Origin: Litomosoides sigmodontis
Taxonomy: Eukaryota; Nematoda; Chromadorea; Rhabditida; Onchocercidae
Direction: 5' to 3'
Assembly (NCBI GenBank): GCA_963070105.1
Contig: OY718805.1
Location: 1,550,001-1,614,000, forward strand
Length of the DNA stretch: 64,000 bases
The first letter of the stretch is position 1; every line of letters begins with the position of its first letter. Under the pieces are notes generated by a model, which saw only the letters and a program-made list of their open reading frames with translations, was not told the origin of the DNA and did not search any database. The position numbers were made by a program, and so were the translations under genes. Positions 1 to 18,800 of the stretch are shown piece after piece.

Positions 1-237
1 GAAATCTTAGTTTAGCAAAATTTTCACAAAATCACAAAACTCATCAAAAACCTATCATTTTTAAATAATTTTAAAGTATACTTTGGGATTTAGATCATAT
101 TTTATGACGTTTACTTCCACGAAAGTTTAAAGTAATATTTATTTTGATACGTCATACACTATACTTTACAGACGTTTTTCTCCCTAGTGAGGTCATACTG
201 TTAGTTGACAGGACTTCACGTGACGCATCAAGGTGGC

Positions 238-2243
<2,006 letters not shown>

Positions 2244-2252
2244 TTCGATAAA

Positions 2253-2254
2253 CT
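2253..2254 (-). other. Probable spliced-leader acceptor of GAPDH
   Basis: On the minus strand the sequence TTTAAGCAG ends 9 nt upstream of the GAPDH ATG. No upstream coding exon is needed, so this AG is the likely trans-splice site, as known for many filarial mRNAs. It is inferred from position only. Confidence 0.5.
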
Positions 2255-3515
2255 GCTTAAATGAATGATAAATATTGATAACACTAGGATCAAAGACATT
2301 TTTCGAAATGTATTTTTTAAATTCTAACTTCTAATATTCGATATCTTATTATTAAGTAATGATTATCACTGAGCATGTGACATCTCTGATGAGAGCTCTT
2401 ATCAATCTTTATTAGTTTATTGTATTATAATAATATTCCATCGATAAGATTTATTTTCAACTAGCAAATAAGTGAGCTTTGTCTCTTCCGCCTTTCAACT
2501 ACTCTAGCATTCTACGATTCTGCGTGAAGCACAACAAACTTTTCAATTCTCAACTTAAAATTCTCTCATAAAAAGGTTTACTAAAACTGAAAAAGGTTTT
2601 TCATAATCCTCCTATAACACAAGTTATGAAACGAGAGAAGGGATCATCGAAAACGAGTCCTCTTCCTCCCCATCAAGTACCTTGACAGGTAGAAGGCAAG
2701 CTAACAGCAACGGACCAAATTCACCCCTAATAAACCGAAACAGTGAGAAGCGCACGGCATCAAGTGATACTTATTAGCTTTGAAAGAGTCCCAATATGCA
2801 AATTTCTCAGTAATCTATAAAACTTCCACGGATTGAAATTCAAAATTTCTGAAAGGACTAGCGAGTTCATTTTTAGTCTTCTTTTTCATTGTTTTCATTT
2901 TCACGCTCACTTCTTACTCCTTTCCACGGAGGTAAAAAAATGGACGTAGCACTAACTCGTAAATTTCAGAAGAGTTATTTCATGCACTTCAATAAATACA
3001 GTAATGTCATTCCAATAGGTTGGTTGACGCATCAACAGAGTGATCGCTATTCGCCCAATCAATTAATTATACTTCTCGCTGGCCAGCTCATCACAATTAA
3101 ACCTCAACTTTGCATCAAACTAGATTCACGCTCTGCTCTGTATTGCCTTTGTGTTAAAATTTTAGTGCTTTAAAATTTGTCTAATTTCAGTTGCTCCTAC
3201 ACCATTGAATTCCTTTATTCATTATAACAATTGTTGAAAGTTGTGCAAAATGCAATTTGAAAGAGGCGTGTTAAAAGAATTCGAAGAACAATTGCAAATA
3301 TTTGAACAATTCAGGTTCTGTCGTTTAATGATGAAAAATTGATAGACACATGCATTGGAAAAAAATGATTGTTCAACATGAGAGGTACTAAAATTGAAAA
3401 TTTCAGTCAATTCCGCAATGAAAATTCAAAATTCGTAATTGAAAATTGTAATTTTAGAAATGTGATTTCTTTAGTGGTCACATTTATTATAGCTAAAGAA
3501 TGCAACATTTTCTAT
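2255..3515. other. Intergenic, no gene seen
   Basis: AT-rich spacer between two minus-strand genes. Short open frames here lack splice-bounded, protein-like composition. It should contain the GAPDH promoter and the 3' UTR of the SXP/RAL-2 gene, but no defined motif is recognised. Confidence 0.6.
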
Positions 3516-5283
3516 TCAACTTTGATTCTTTGATTTGCGAAATAGATGGCGAAGTTCCTTCAAGACATCATCACTTGCTGTTTCCAGTATTCGAGCACGT
3601 TCAGCTTTCAAACGTTCAAATTTCTCGTAAATTTCCTTCGCTGCTGGTGAAAGATTCTTCACCTAAAAATTGCTCATTATGATCAATCTAGCTAAAGATA
3701 GCTAAAAAAAAGATCATTTCCGCCATAAACTCTATAATTGGAAATAATCCAAATAATAGTAGGCAGAAAAAAACAACAAACAAAAAAAGAAAAAGGTTAA
3801 CTCTCGCTTCCTACAACAATTTACAAAAAAGAGTTGTAGTAATAAGTGTTGAAATATTCACCCCTTCCTCGAATTCCTTTCTTCGACGTTCATGATCTTC
3901 CAAATATTTCTTAAATCCAGCGAGTTGTTTTCTATTCAAAACCTTTTCCGCTAGTGCGCTGAATACAGCAATTGATGTGTAAAATTTAATAACTAATTTT
4001 GGCTCTTCGGACAACTTTAATAAACTAAGCAATAAATTGTTTTGAAAAATAACAATGATTTGGTTTAATCTTTTTAATCCTGAGTTAAACAACACCTCAA
4101 ACCTTGAGAATTTCTACTGTTAAACTCTTGGAACAAAGTTTTACTAACTTCATTAATAAGCTACAATGAATAGAACTGATAATCACTTGTACTTATTTCT
4201 ATCCATAAGTTTATGACGCAATTTCAAACATAAAGCTTAGTGTTAACTTTGTTTCTGTTCATTCCAATCTCGCACTGTTAAATTCCCCTTTAAACATTTG
4301 TAAAACAATTTCAAACAAAACAGAACAGAACCTCAATTCTTGCTTCTTCTCATCATGCGTTAATGTCTTATTATGCATGATATCCCGAAACATCTTCTTC
4401 ACAGGAGCTGGCGCATCTTTGAGAAATGCCGGTACTCGACCAAACATTATCGCTCGTGCATCACTTGGTAGATTGTCGATCTGAAATTTGAAATGAAAAG
4501 TATCATGATACTTTGAAACTTGAAGTTGCAAAATAATAGATAATTTGATACGAGGCTTTTCTCTGCGATAAAAGGAATGATAAAAGTTCCAAAAGTAATG
4601 CCATCAAATTTTCACACGAATGGAACAATTATCAACCTCACTAATTATGCACTTAGCATTGGTTGCTTCCTATCATCTTAGTGACAAGGAATTTTCGCCG
4701 AAAAATTTCAGCAATAAATTTTTTTTTCAATATTTCAACAATTTGCAAAAAAATTTTCAGCAAAAATTTCAGCAATGAAATCATTCCTTGCAAAGCTAAC
4801 GAAAGTAATACCAAAACCAACAATCTCTTGTGTTTCCTGCCTCTGATCGATGCAATCCTCGCCTGATTTATAATCTTTCCATATCGCTAAAATTTCCTTC
4901 CTTTCAGTTTCCGGTAAATCGCCAACAAATGGTGGTAGACCACATCGACTGGACAATTTCTGTAAAATAATTTAGAATTCATGAGAGATGTAGAGAGATG
5001 CATGGAATGCACTGATTCTTCTCCTATTGATCAACTGGAAATGAACCTAATTCATATTGATTTCAAAACTAGTACTGGTGTTTTTTCAAATTTCAACGAA
5101 AAAAAAGTGCTAATAAAATAGATGCGATAAGCGATGATTTCGCTCAATCTCTCCACATCCGATATTCCACTAATCAATAAGATATGCTTTTGCTGAAAAT
5201 AAAAAACGAATTACTGTTGCTCCGATAAGCAAAGACGATGATAATGATAACAGTGATAAAGGTAGGACGACTGACATCATCAT
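3516..5283 (-). CDS. Secreted SXP/RAL-2 family protein (DUF148, Ani s 5-like)
   Basis: Nematode-specific secreted protein; relatives are abundant surface or excretory antigens and bind divalent cations in some species, but their physiological role is unclear. Exons: 5215-5283, 4822-4959, 4332-4480, 3862-3958 and 3516-3662. They sum to 600 nt (199 residues), all phases consistent. Exon 1 encodes a hydrophobic signal peptide (MMMSVVLPLSLLSLSSSLLI) followed by mature sequence starting near residue 23. Two paired blocks typical of the family are visible: LPPFVGDLPETERKEILAIW and VPAFLKDAPAPVKKMFRDIM, then NKTLTHDEKKQEL, ending in a charged helical tail (KEFEEGVKNLSPAAKEIYEK). The start could be a few codons further upstream (ATGs in frame at about 5301-5313). 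The family call is good; orthology within the family is not resolved. Confidence 0.85.
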
Positions 5284-5299
5284 GATATTATCATGCAAC

Positions 5300-8230
<2,931 letters not shown>

Positions 8231-11046
8231 TCATTCTCGTTTTGCTTTCTTCGGTTTGCATACTTCCGCATCTAGGAAGATTCGAGAACTTCGAGAATCT
8301 CTGCGTTGATTTTTAGGACATCTTTGTGGAAGATGACAACAATTGCATAGTGCACAATGTTTGTAAGTGCTTTTAACACATCGGTCACACTCACTGCAGT
8401 GCTTGCAAGTATTGGTCTGTAAATAAAAAAATAAAAAGCTGAAGATCATATTCAAAATGAGGAAATTTTCTCTCTTACATTATGCTATTAAAAAAAATAA
8501 TTTACATATCAATCAAACACTTAGAAATCTTAGATTAAATGAAAAAATTGATTACATCGGAAGAACAAGTTCCACACAAGTTACAATGAGAACTGCCTTT
8601 TGCAACAAATTGCGCGCACTTATTACAAAACCTGAAATATTAATGGGGATCGTAAAGCTTTGAATCTCCTCTTCGGATAAAAAAATATCTTCTATTTGCA
8701 GAAACTATATAAGAGGAAATAAGTAAAAATATTAGAAATTTAATAATAATAATGACCTGTAACCAGGAAGGTCTGACAAATCAAATTCATTTAATGGAAA
8801 ATCAGTAAATATACGGACGATTGATTTCTCCGGTCGCTTATATTTCGAGTGATTTCTGTAGCAAATCTGAAAGTTCTATATTTGTTTTTTAATCAAGAGA
8901 AAGATCCAGGAAAATTTTCTTTTTCAATCAAGATAAAATGGATATTTTAATTTCACTTTTTCTGCAATATCACTTATTTGTTTTATTCGTCACTGCTCGC
9001 GCAAAAAAGTTTTGTGCGTGTGAAAATAATAATCAAAGAACTAACATAATAAGCTATATCTACTATAATCTAATAAAACTTTCATCAAAAGGGTTTATGC
9101 GTCAAAAAAACCCATGGAACATATGAACTATATAAATACTGGAATTGATTCAAGATATTCGAACTAATGCGCCAACTGAGAAAGTAATGAAGAATAACTA
9201 ACTCTGTAATCCAACATATGGAAATCACCCTTTAGAAAACGTCTTCCAGTGAAGATTGGAAGAACAATAATATTCTTGCACCATCTATCACTAAAACATA
9301 GTAATTAAAAATGAAATCTGGAAAGAAAGGTATGAAATTACTCATTTACTTTGTTTTTAAAAACTTACTTTGATTTGCCACTGTTAAATTTGAAGAACTG
9401 TTCTTGAAGCTTTCTTATTGAATTCATCAAGGCTTCTATGAAAACACCAAAAGGAGGATCACATATAATTACCAAACCATGAACTGATCCAAAAAATGTA
9501 ACAAGTTTCTCGATACTCACTGGATCATAAAAATGATTTGTTAGCATGCTGTACACAGCAAAATGGCTGGAACGCAAAAATGGTACCTGAAAAATCTTTG
9601 CTTCTTTAGTAGACTGCGGCGCTACCTCTCGACATAATTCATTATTACCATAGCAAATTTGTTAATACCATAACATGTGTAGAAACATGTGTAGAAAATA
9701 AAAATGATAAAGTTCCGTAAATTTTTGGCACTTTCATCATAATATTTAAATTCAGATTCGACAAAAACTTGTGGCAAATTTCGACTTCCGAAATGGTATT
9801 TTTTGAAAGCTTTCATACAACGAATAAACAGCTATGAATAAGGAATTAGCATGTTTTGAGGTAACAGAAGCCTTGCAGAAAAGCCTTACAAATCTAGCAT
9901 CGACATCCAACAAAAATGATTTTATTTTCTGTCGAAGTAAATTTTGACTTTGAAAATGTTCGAACACTGTTGGTGTTCCAATACACAACAATCCATCGCA
10001 ACCGGACTTTTCAATGGCATTTACTATTACTAGCAATGATTCCTCTGTAAACCAATATTGCTGAAAAAAATTTTAGCATTCACTTTTTCATCCAATTCAA
10101 AAATGGACGAGAATTTTAATTTTCCAATTCTCAAGCAGTTCTTCCATTCTGTAGATAAAAAAAAGTGTGGTGCAAAAACAAACTGTTAATACTAAAGTAT
10201 TAGCAATACCAAACGATGCTACGTATTATTTATGAGTACCCCTTCCATCAAACTTACAGAAAGCAAATTTTATTTGCTAAACGAAGCCAAAAAGCAAGCT
10301 TACACTTTCAGAATGATTCTGCACATGTGCAAAAAGCAGTTGTGACGGCCTTCTCAAAGAAGAGATTTCAAGCGGTCCTTTAATTGGATGAGCATGTGGC
10401 TGTGAGACCACATCATTACACGTTGTGCAGTAATAAATATTCTCATTTTTCGCTCGTAATAAATTCACTCTGCAAATAATCAAAATTAATCAGAGTTAAC
10501 AAACTTTGATTTACAACGCTTTACATCCTTTTGAACTTTCTTTAAAAAAACAACAGCACACTTCACAATTTTTAAAAAGTAAATTTTACTACACTCAAAT
10601 GCCATTTACTATCAAATCGTACGATGATGAATTTTAATTTACATAAAATCTGTTCTATTCATTAGAAAATGCGCAGGAGTTATGAATCAGTAATCGTTTT
10701 CAAAGAACTACCGATTTTAAAGATTTGATTTAAAATTCTCAAAATTGAAAGCATATCAGAAATTATTTTCTATGTAGTAGCGTAGCAAAAAAAACTTTTT
10801 CCGTATAGCAGCGTAGCAGAATGACGTCGTTGACGTCGTGGGATTCGCCGTGTTATCAAAATTGTTGGACGAATTACTTGAAACAGTGCTGCAATTTATA
10901 TTCATTCGAAATGGACAGCGTTTTTGAGATCGATAAACAGCACAGGCAAAAAATTTTTCTGTTGTCTGCCCAGTTCTACGTTCAAACAACAGACATGGTC
11001 CTGAAATGGCGTTAATGACAACGCGTATTGGTTTTATCAGTGACAT
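8231..11046 (-). CDS. ZCCHC4: ZCCHC4-type 28S rRNA N6-adenosine methyltransferase
   Basis: Predicted nucleolar enzyme; human ZCCHC4 methylates one adenosine of 28S rRNA. Exons: 10796-11046, 10304-10469, 9890-10060, 9369-9586, 9203-9290, 8757-8866, 8556-8631 and 8231-8416. They total 1266 nt (421 residues). Domain order fits the family: an N-terminal GRF-type zinc finger (SGPCLLFERRTG then FFACAVYRSQKRCPF), a CTTC..H zinc segment, the LRRPSQLLFAH block, the methyltransferase core with catalytic DPPF at about residues 239-242, and a C-terminal DHHC-like cysteine cluster (CNKCAQF, CNLCGTC, CKHCSECDRC, CALCNCC). The low end of the first exon (AA then GTTTTT) is the least certain join. The CCHC knuckle that ends the human protein is absent. 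A splice acceptor lies 10 nt upstream of the chosen ATG. Confidence 0.92.
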
Positions 11047-11056
11047 TAGGTAAGAG

Positions 11057-11058
11057 CT
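11057..11058 (-). other. Probable spliced-leader acceptor of ZCCHC4
   Basis: ACATTTGTAG on the minus strand ends 10 nt before the first in-frame ATG of the ZCCHC4 open frame. The position suggests a trans-splice or 5' UTR acceptor. An additional upstream coding exon cannot be excluded. Confidence 0.45.
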
Positions 11059-12860
11059 ACAAATGTACACATTAAATAACTTAGTGGAGCAATTATTTTA
11101 CAAGTGCCGAACCAACACTTATGTTAACACTTGATTCGCAATAAATTAGTTTATAATTGTTCTTTGGTCACTTAAGAATTAATAAAAAATAAAACTTGAA
11201 AGGATACCATGTGCGCAAGTAGGTGATTGATAGCCAACCGGAGTTAGAAGTCGGAAACCCTGACGTTTCCGTAGCAACCACTCCGATTTATTCTCCACGT
11301 GCTTTTCTCTTTTCTTCCTTTTCATTCTGAAATTTACAAATAAATCTTCAAATAAACATTGACAGTAACAAGTCATCATTTCCTCAGTTCATTAATTGCA
11401 ATCAACACATTAAAATACATAAAAACTTGCAAGTAATACATGGAATGTAAAATATATCAAATAAAACTTAAATTCAATTCCTATACTTGAAACGCATAAT
11501 TAAACAATTCCGCACAGCAAATGAGCTCTAGCAATTGATAAATTTGTAAAGTAAAACATCCCAAATTAGAATTTATAATTTTTAGCATCTTCCTTTAACG
11601 GCCAATGGCGATGCCGCATTTTCAAATCACTGACCTCTCAGCACTTACTCGTATCAGACAAGATGGCAACAAAAGTTATAAAATAGCAAGACGACATACG
11701 TATTGAAGAGGGGAGAAAGAAAATGGAACTGAGGAGAGCTAAGGATTGTTAAGATCTAGCAGAGAGTGTGCTAATTCAAGAGAAAATAGAGATTAACATT
11801 AAATATGGTGTAGAAGGATTGAGATTTTGTGGGCGAAATGAACTTTGAAACGTAAGTGTTATTAAGTGGTGTAAGTTACGCGTATCCGAGATAGAGACGA
11901 TTTCGTCTGGCACGATGGAAGGTTATTTTCATTTTTGCTTTTATTCTGAGATACCAGCAAATAGACTGTAGTACTTACTCGATTACTTGTAGAGAAAGTG
12001 GACGTTAAAGTTTAAGAATGAAACTGGAAGTGGCTGGTAGGAGTGGTCTCCTCGTCTGTGACGGATAGACTGTCGTTTTGCTTAAAGTTGGACATTTTCC
12101 GAGTTTTTCACTATCTCATTTATGACGTATTAAAATTACGATACTGTGTTACATTTAAATTACAGTATTGCGACGCGTTTAGACGATAAATTCGTCAAAT
12201 GCCAAAGCATCACGAATGTCATCATAAAATTATTTCATCGATTGTTGTATTCCAACATACAATGTAAGTAATTTTTCTACTAAAGTTTACTTAACTTTTT
12301 TCCTTGATTTTAATTTTAGTTTTTTTGTTCCTTTTAGTTTTATAAGTTAATTAATCGAGTGATAAACAAATGTGAGCAGTTAAAATTGTTCGTATGTGTT
12401 CACAAAATTTCATTCGTTTACGTTTACACCTTTATCCGTTTTCAAGGGGCTGTAAAAAATGATTCGAAAATAATTGATTGAAATATAAAATTAAAAAAAA
12501 TCACAGCGTAGAATTTTCATTTACATTTTTTTTTCATGTTGCTGTATAATAACAAAAAATTTTGCTGCAAGTTTTCTAAAAATATGTAAGGAGTGGCATG
12601 GAAGAAATCTTTTTTTTTTAAATTAAATTTCCTTTCTCAAGAGGATAATTGCGATATGTCCATTAAGATGCAGATAGCATGCCCTTTAATGGGAGACAAA
12701 GACAGCAATTATCACGAGCAAAATAATTAATTATCTATCTGCTCGTTCCACTTCTAATTTCAGATTTAAGTCCATTACAGTAATGTGAAAGAAGAGGAAA
12801 CGACATATTAATAGGAAGAATTGTAGAATCTTTTGTGAATGAAGTTTTGCAAAACTTCAT
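11059..12860. other. Head-to-head intergenic region of ZCCHC4 and EXOC3
   Basis: About 1.8 kb that should contain both promoters. A short minus-strand frame starting at ATG 11325 sits directly behind a TTTCAG acceptor and reads as a basic peptide (MKRKKREKHVENKSEWLLRK), but its donor phase does not join to ZCCHC4. Otherwise only AT-rich sequence is seen. Confidence 0.5.
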
Positions 12861-12868
12861 TTCTTTTC

Positions 12869-12870
12869 AG
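12869..12870 (+). other. Probable spliced-leader acceptor of EXOC3
   Basis: The pyrimidine-rich acceptor TTCTTTTCAG ends 15 nt before the EXOC3 start ATG at 12886. It supports choosing 12886 over the in-frame ATG at 12835, which would lie upstream of the splice site. Confidence 0.6.
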
Positions 12871-12885
12871 AAAAGGAAATCTAAT

Positions 12886-15800
12886 ATGGACGTCGATGCA
12901 ATCGAAAAGGAAGCACATGCAGCAGCACTGGTACAGGTTGCACAGATGTTCCAAAGGCCAGATCAGCTAGAGAAACTGGATACATTTAAAAAAAGGGCTG
13001 ACAGAAAGAAGGTAAGTCCCGTCAACTTTGTTGCTTTTTTCAAAAACTAGATATGTTGCACTGATTTGTTGAAAAATTAATTGACCTTTTGTCGCATCGC
13101 ACTTCTTATTTCTGATTTAAATCTGTTGAAGCATCGAAAATGGGAATTTTGGGCAGTGATAAATTTTTTTGCGATGAATTCTAAAGTACTTATCCCATTC
13201 ATTAGCACTTACGTTGATGAGGAGAGGGAAAAAATTAATTGGAATGCGAGGTGTTTTAGGCTGCTGTAGAGGCGATGCTTCGAACCGGCGTTCAATCTCA
13301 GCTGGAAGGCATTCGAACAGCTATAGGGCATTTATCTACAACTGTCGAAGATATCAAAGAAGTTGAAATAAGGTGAGGATTAAAATTGTCCGTTATTTTG
13401 GGTTTTAATAATCTTTATTACTTAATGCTACGTTTCCTATTTGGTTTCTTTTTGTGCGAAAGAAGGGAAGATAAAACTTCGCCAGTATTAAAATTAGGCG
13501 ATGATTTTTCCGTAAGTTATTGTCCAATAACAATTGTTCTTGTTAGACATGCTCTATCTTTTCGAAATTTCATGATTTAATTTTGCTTACTTCTCTTGAA
13601 CCTCTTTAATTCCCTATGGTTGGAAGCGCTGTGCATTTTATTCTTTTTTACGTTAGCAACGCAGCTGTTGTATAGCAAGGTTAGCTTGAAAAATATGTGG
13701 CGGAAGAAAAGCTGTTTCATGTTACTTTGTGAACACTTCACATCAATCAATGTAATGTTAATTTTTTAGCATTTTTTTCTTAATCTCCATTTTTTTTTGA
13801 TATTTCTGTTAAACTTTCTTTTGTGTTTGTAGTTTGCAGGAAATTCACACAACGTTGTTAGCATTTCCTGAGCTGAAACAGAAAATGGCCAAATTGAGGG
13901 AAGCAAATATGAAAAATAGTCAATATGCGACTTCGATAGGACATTTGCACCATATTTGCAAAATTAGTGAAACAATCGAAAAAACACGCGAGTACATTCA
14001 GGACGGAAAACTACTCCTTGCACATAAAAAGTTAACGGATTATTAAATACGTTTTGCTTTATTTTTTAATGGTTAACTGAGTTTAACATAAGCGACAAAA
14101 AATCTTAAGTTTATATATAATGAATGGATGATCTGCTTTTTATTTTCTATATTTTCCATTATAAGTAGCGGAATGGTCGAGAAACGTTATAGCATATTCT
14201 TTTTATTTGCAGTATAATGGAGATGGAGCATGCACGTGATGACCTGATGTACGAAGTGCATAAATTGCAACAAAGCAATGTTAACTACGAGAATAATGCA
14301 TGTTTCTGCTATCTGAGTTCTATTTAATATGATTATGGAAACCTGCCCCAACGTTTTATCCTCAAATTGCAGTGTGCAAAGTCTTTAAAATCGAAAAAGA
14401 CGTATTATACGGAAAAATGAAGACATCAGGAAATGCATTACCCTATTTACTTAGAATTCTTTTTTTCAAAAATTATTTGGAAAAAAGAAGCCTTTTCAGC
14501 TGCTGAAGACGTATTTTTTGGATCTTGATAAAGTTATCCAAGAGCTTGCAAAACAGCTGTGGTACATATGCTCTCGCTGCTTAGAAGCAGTACGTAGTAC
14601 GGAACAGGGTTCGACGCAGTTAGTTACCGCCCTTCGCATTATTGAACGTGAAGAGAGGTATTTGGAAACATTTGTTTTTAGTTGTAACTAAAATTGCTGC
14701 TTTAATTTGTCATTACTTTCTATTAAGATGCTCATTGATCCAAATGCACTGTATCTGCCAAATGCATTATGCGATGTTAGCCAATCACTTTTCGTAATTT
14801 TTTGCTTAAGGCATCGTTGTTAATTATAGTTTTCTTTCTTTTTTATTTCTTTTTGTTAATTTTATTAACGTGCTCCGTTTTTTATCTAAAAAAATTTTAG
14901 GATCGATCAGTACTATATGGATCGACATTCATCTACCAATAACTTTATGCCGCCTGGTAGACCTCGGAAGTGGAGAGAGAAGTGTTTGGAAGCAATTGCT
15001 AAAACAGTGAAGCAGCGAATCGAGGGTAATCAATTGGAAGACCGATCGCTTAACAGACAGTGGCTTGCTAGGTAATCTCGGTCACTTTTTTAAGTCGAAC
15101 ATGTAAAATTATTCGAGAGTAATAAATTAGTAATGCTTTCTAGTTTAATGACTAAAATTATATACTAAAATGTTATTGTTACTTTTCAAATGCTATTGCA
15201 CTTTAGTCTGTATTACACATTTTAAGATTTTGAGGTCTAAGATATTAATACATTGAAGTCAAATGTAATTTTTTAGACTTCAAGGTAATTGTTCTATTTA
15301 TCAGATGTTGCTTCCAGGTATCTGGAAGTTTGCCGACATGTATTAGTAGATGATTTGATAGTGGCGAAAAGTGCAGCGTCATCATGTTTTCCACCATCTT
15401 ATGGAATATATGATCGTTTTGTAGCCATGTACCACAATCTTTTGTCGGAACGTGTTCGTTTTTTTAGATAATCACTCGAAACTGTTTTTTGGATATCCTT
15501 TGTTTGGATCATTTTTGTACAGTTACGGATTTTTATTTTGCATTATTATCAAAAATGGGAAATATGGAGGATTTACGTGATTAAGTCAATTGTCCTTGAT
15601 CAGAATGATCTAGTTTTGTGTTAGGATGAGCAACTTTCGAGCTAAATCAAGAACTTCCGTTTTTCTTCTTTTCAGCTTCGTGAAATCGCTTCAGATAAAC
15701 TAGAAAAAAATGAGCTTGTGCAGCTTCTTAGTTGGGTTAACTCTTATGGGTGAGTTTTATATCCCTTATTACACACCTGTAAATATCAGGAAAAATTCAT

Positions 15801-18800
15801 AATGACGGATTTTCTTCAGTAACGATCAAATTTTGGGAAATCCCAAGTTACAAATCAATACAGCTGCACTGTTGGCTGATCATCCTCTCTTGTCGAAGTC
15901 TACTGTTACTGAACTGTGTGATAGGTCAGCCATTTGACAGCTACTTTAACCTATAGTATTCTTAAATGTTTTGGCACTTGTAGAGATATATTTTAATTGC
16001 TAGTTAGCATTTTGACTGCTATAAGATAAAAAGCGACCAATTTAAAATTTAAAACGAATATTTAATATTTAATATTGCTTTTATTTATGCAGATTTATTG
16101 AAATAACACGACGAGATATGCATGAATGGTTGGAAAAAACTTTGATGCAAGAAAAAGATGTTGGTTTTTATCAAATTCTTGGGATATAGCTTGTAACATA
16201 ACGATTACTTCTGATGAATCAAACGTCTGTTTATCTGGCATTCCTTAGATATAATGAATCTGTTCGTTTTATTTCAAATGAGCAAGTGGTGCATTATAAT
16301 ATTTTCAATCTAGGATTGGTACAAAGATGCACATCCAGAAGAAGAAAGATTGGGATATTATTATACGCAGCTGCCAAGCATTCTTTTTGGAATGATTGAG
16401 GATACGGTGAGTTTTCTTCCGTGTTTGTTTTGCCTACTTTCTCTTTTCTCTAGAATTTTCTTGACTATTTTTTTTTTTTAGATTTCCTTAACAAAAGAAG
16501 TTTCGAGCGATATCATACCAAATGTTGTGGAAGTTAGTGTTGATGAATTTCTTAATTTTGCGAACAAATATAAAGGTACAATTTTTGATTTGTTATATTT
16601 TTTGCATTGATTTTTGGTCATTCATCCATCTACATACCCGATGGTAGTGATGATAAAATATAATGGTTTGACTATACCTAACACTTATATTCATATATAT
16701 GCTGTGCTCATAGAGGAATTTTTTATCAAATGAAAGTGTTTCCAGATGCAGCTGCAGCTTATAGAACTAAGCATTTTGAAAATCGCAATCATTTCAAGGA
16801 GTTCACTGCTACAGTGGTAAATTTCCATGTTAAATGAATTTATTGTTGCAGCTTTATAACGTTTTTTTTTAATGCATAGTACTTAACTAAAATTAAGGTT
16901 CATTGATAACTTGATTGCGAAACTTTACAGATTGCGGTGGCTAATAATTTGGATATATGTACAGAATCGACGGAAAAATTAAAGCAACATATTAGACTAA
17001 CAATGGAATCGAATGTTTCATTATCTAATTTACCGAATGCTGAAGTCCCTGGTTCAGCACAACCAAGTAGATGTTCATCCATAATGGTAGTCTCGAGGCA
17101 AGCCCTGCTTGATAAAATTGATCAGCTAAAAAAGCGTTGGAATATTGGAATGCAATCCGCGTTAGTCTCTTAAAATCTTTCATTATATTTAATCTCTAAA
17201 TGGCTTAGCAGTATTAACACATTATTGCTGTACACTTAAATTTCTTTTCATCTTTGTCGTCTCAGTCATTGAAGATCTTTAAAGTTTGTAATTTTTATTG
17301 TTACCTTCAATGGGTGTAAGTGCAAAGGATCTTCAGAGTTGGCACCCTACTTGATGAAGTCAGCGAAGATATTGCTCCACATCTCGCTGAAATCTTAACA
17401 AAAAAATGGTATCTTATTTATTTGTTTGCAAGAACTGTTCGGTCGTACTTATTTCTGAACTAGGGCACATAATTGCTACTCACATGTCGTTCAGCTTAGC
17501 CAGCGTTTAAGTGATTATTCAGGCTATTGTTAAAAGATACTTCATTCATGGAATTCATTCTAGATGTATGAATTAGGGTGTAAGATCGTTCACGATGTTA
17601 AATCTTCCAGATAAAATTACTGCTTATGTTTTCAAAATTTAAGGGTTGGTGGTTCATCAGCTTTAGAGACAATCTGTATGACAGTCGCCGATTACTATAG
17701 TGATCACAAACATCTTCGACCGCATATTCGATGCGCTCTACTGATGGAAATACAGTACAAAATTATTGGTGAATATATGATTGGCATTGACAGCAGGTGC
17801 AGTGTTTTGCGAACTCATGGAATATAAAAACAAACGGCTATTCAAAGGCTTGAGTTACCAAAGTCAAAAATTTCCCCGGAAAATAAAAGAAAACTTTTTG
17901 TGTGTTACCTTTATTCTGTGAAAGATGATGAAATTCTAAGTACTATATCTTTTGACATTTTAACAGATCTGACTACTCATTTTGTTTCGGTAACTTTGCT
18001 CGAAACAAAGGAAAATGATAGTTGATGAACAAATTATCTTTTAAAAGTGGTGTGTTAAAACTATTTGGGAATTTAGTTTCAATTTTTAAGTGTTTTAGGA
18101 GATTGTCATTTACGAATTATGACGATCGCTACGGAGCATCTCAATTGTTGAGACATGATGGTGAACGAATAGCGCGGCTTTTTTCTAAACTGTTGGACGA
18201 TGTTGATGTAACTGTGTGTCTTGGGTTCTTTGTTTAATACAGTCTTTTAGTGGAACTGCTAGTGATCTTATGCGTGAGAAATGTAGGCTAGCATGTAAAA
18301 TATTTAACTTAATTGTTTGACAAAAGGTGCGGTTATTGGCTAAGTTATTAAAAAGGCTAATGGAAATATATAACTCATCTTGACATCAATTAACAATTAC
18401 TTTATGTCACTCACAAAATCGACTTCGAATTTGACTTAGTAACTTAAATTATTTACCTCATGATTAAAATATTATCTATTGCAGTTTACCGATTTAACAG
18501 TAGTACTCACAGCTATGTCTGACGTGCTGAGTCTCCGGGACAAAAGTTTATTAGCTCTAGAAACGACAACACTGGTTCGTAAATTCCCCGATATACACGT
18601 GGAACTTCTGAGCGCCTTAATACAAACTCGTGAAGATATGGGACGTGTAGAATCAAGGTGAAATTCTTCACTTTGTTTCCTATCAATCCTATTTTTTATA
18701 CTTGTGTGTTTCATTAAATAATTTCTTGTTGCTGAAATGATTATTACAGCGATTTTGCTTTTAGAGCAATGGCAGAAGACACAATTGGACACGTGAAGCA

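Noticed and set aside
9622..9816. Minus-strand open frame MKAFKKYHFGSRNLPQVFVE as an extra ZCCHC4 exon
   Set aside because: It lies inside an intron. Joining the flanking exons directly (DVDARF to VPFLRSS) gives an ungapped match to the family pattern and keeps phase.
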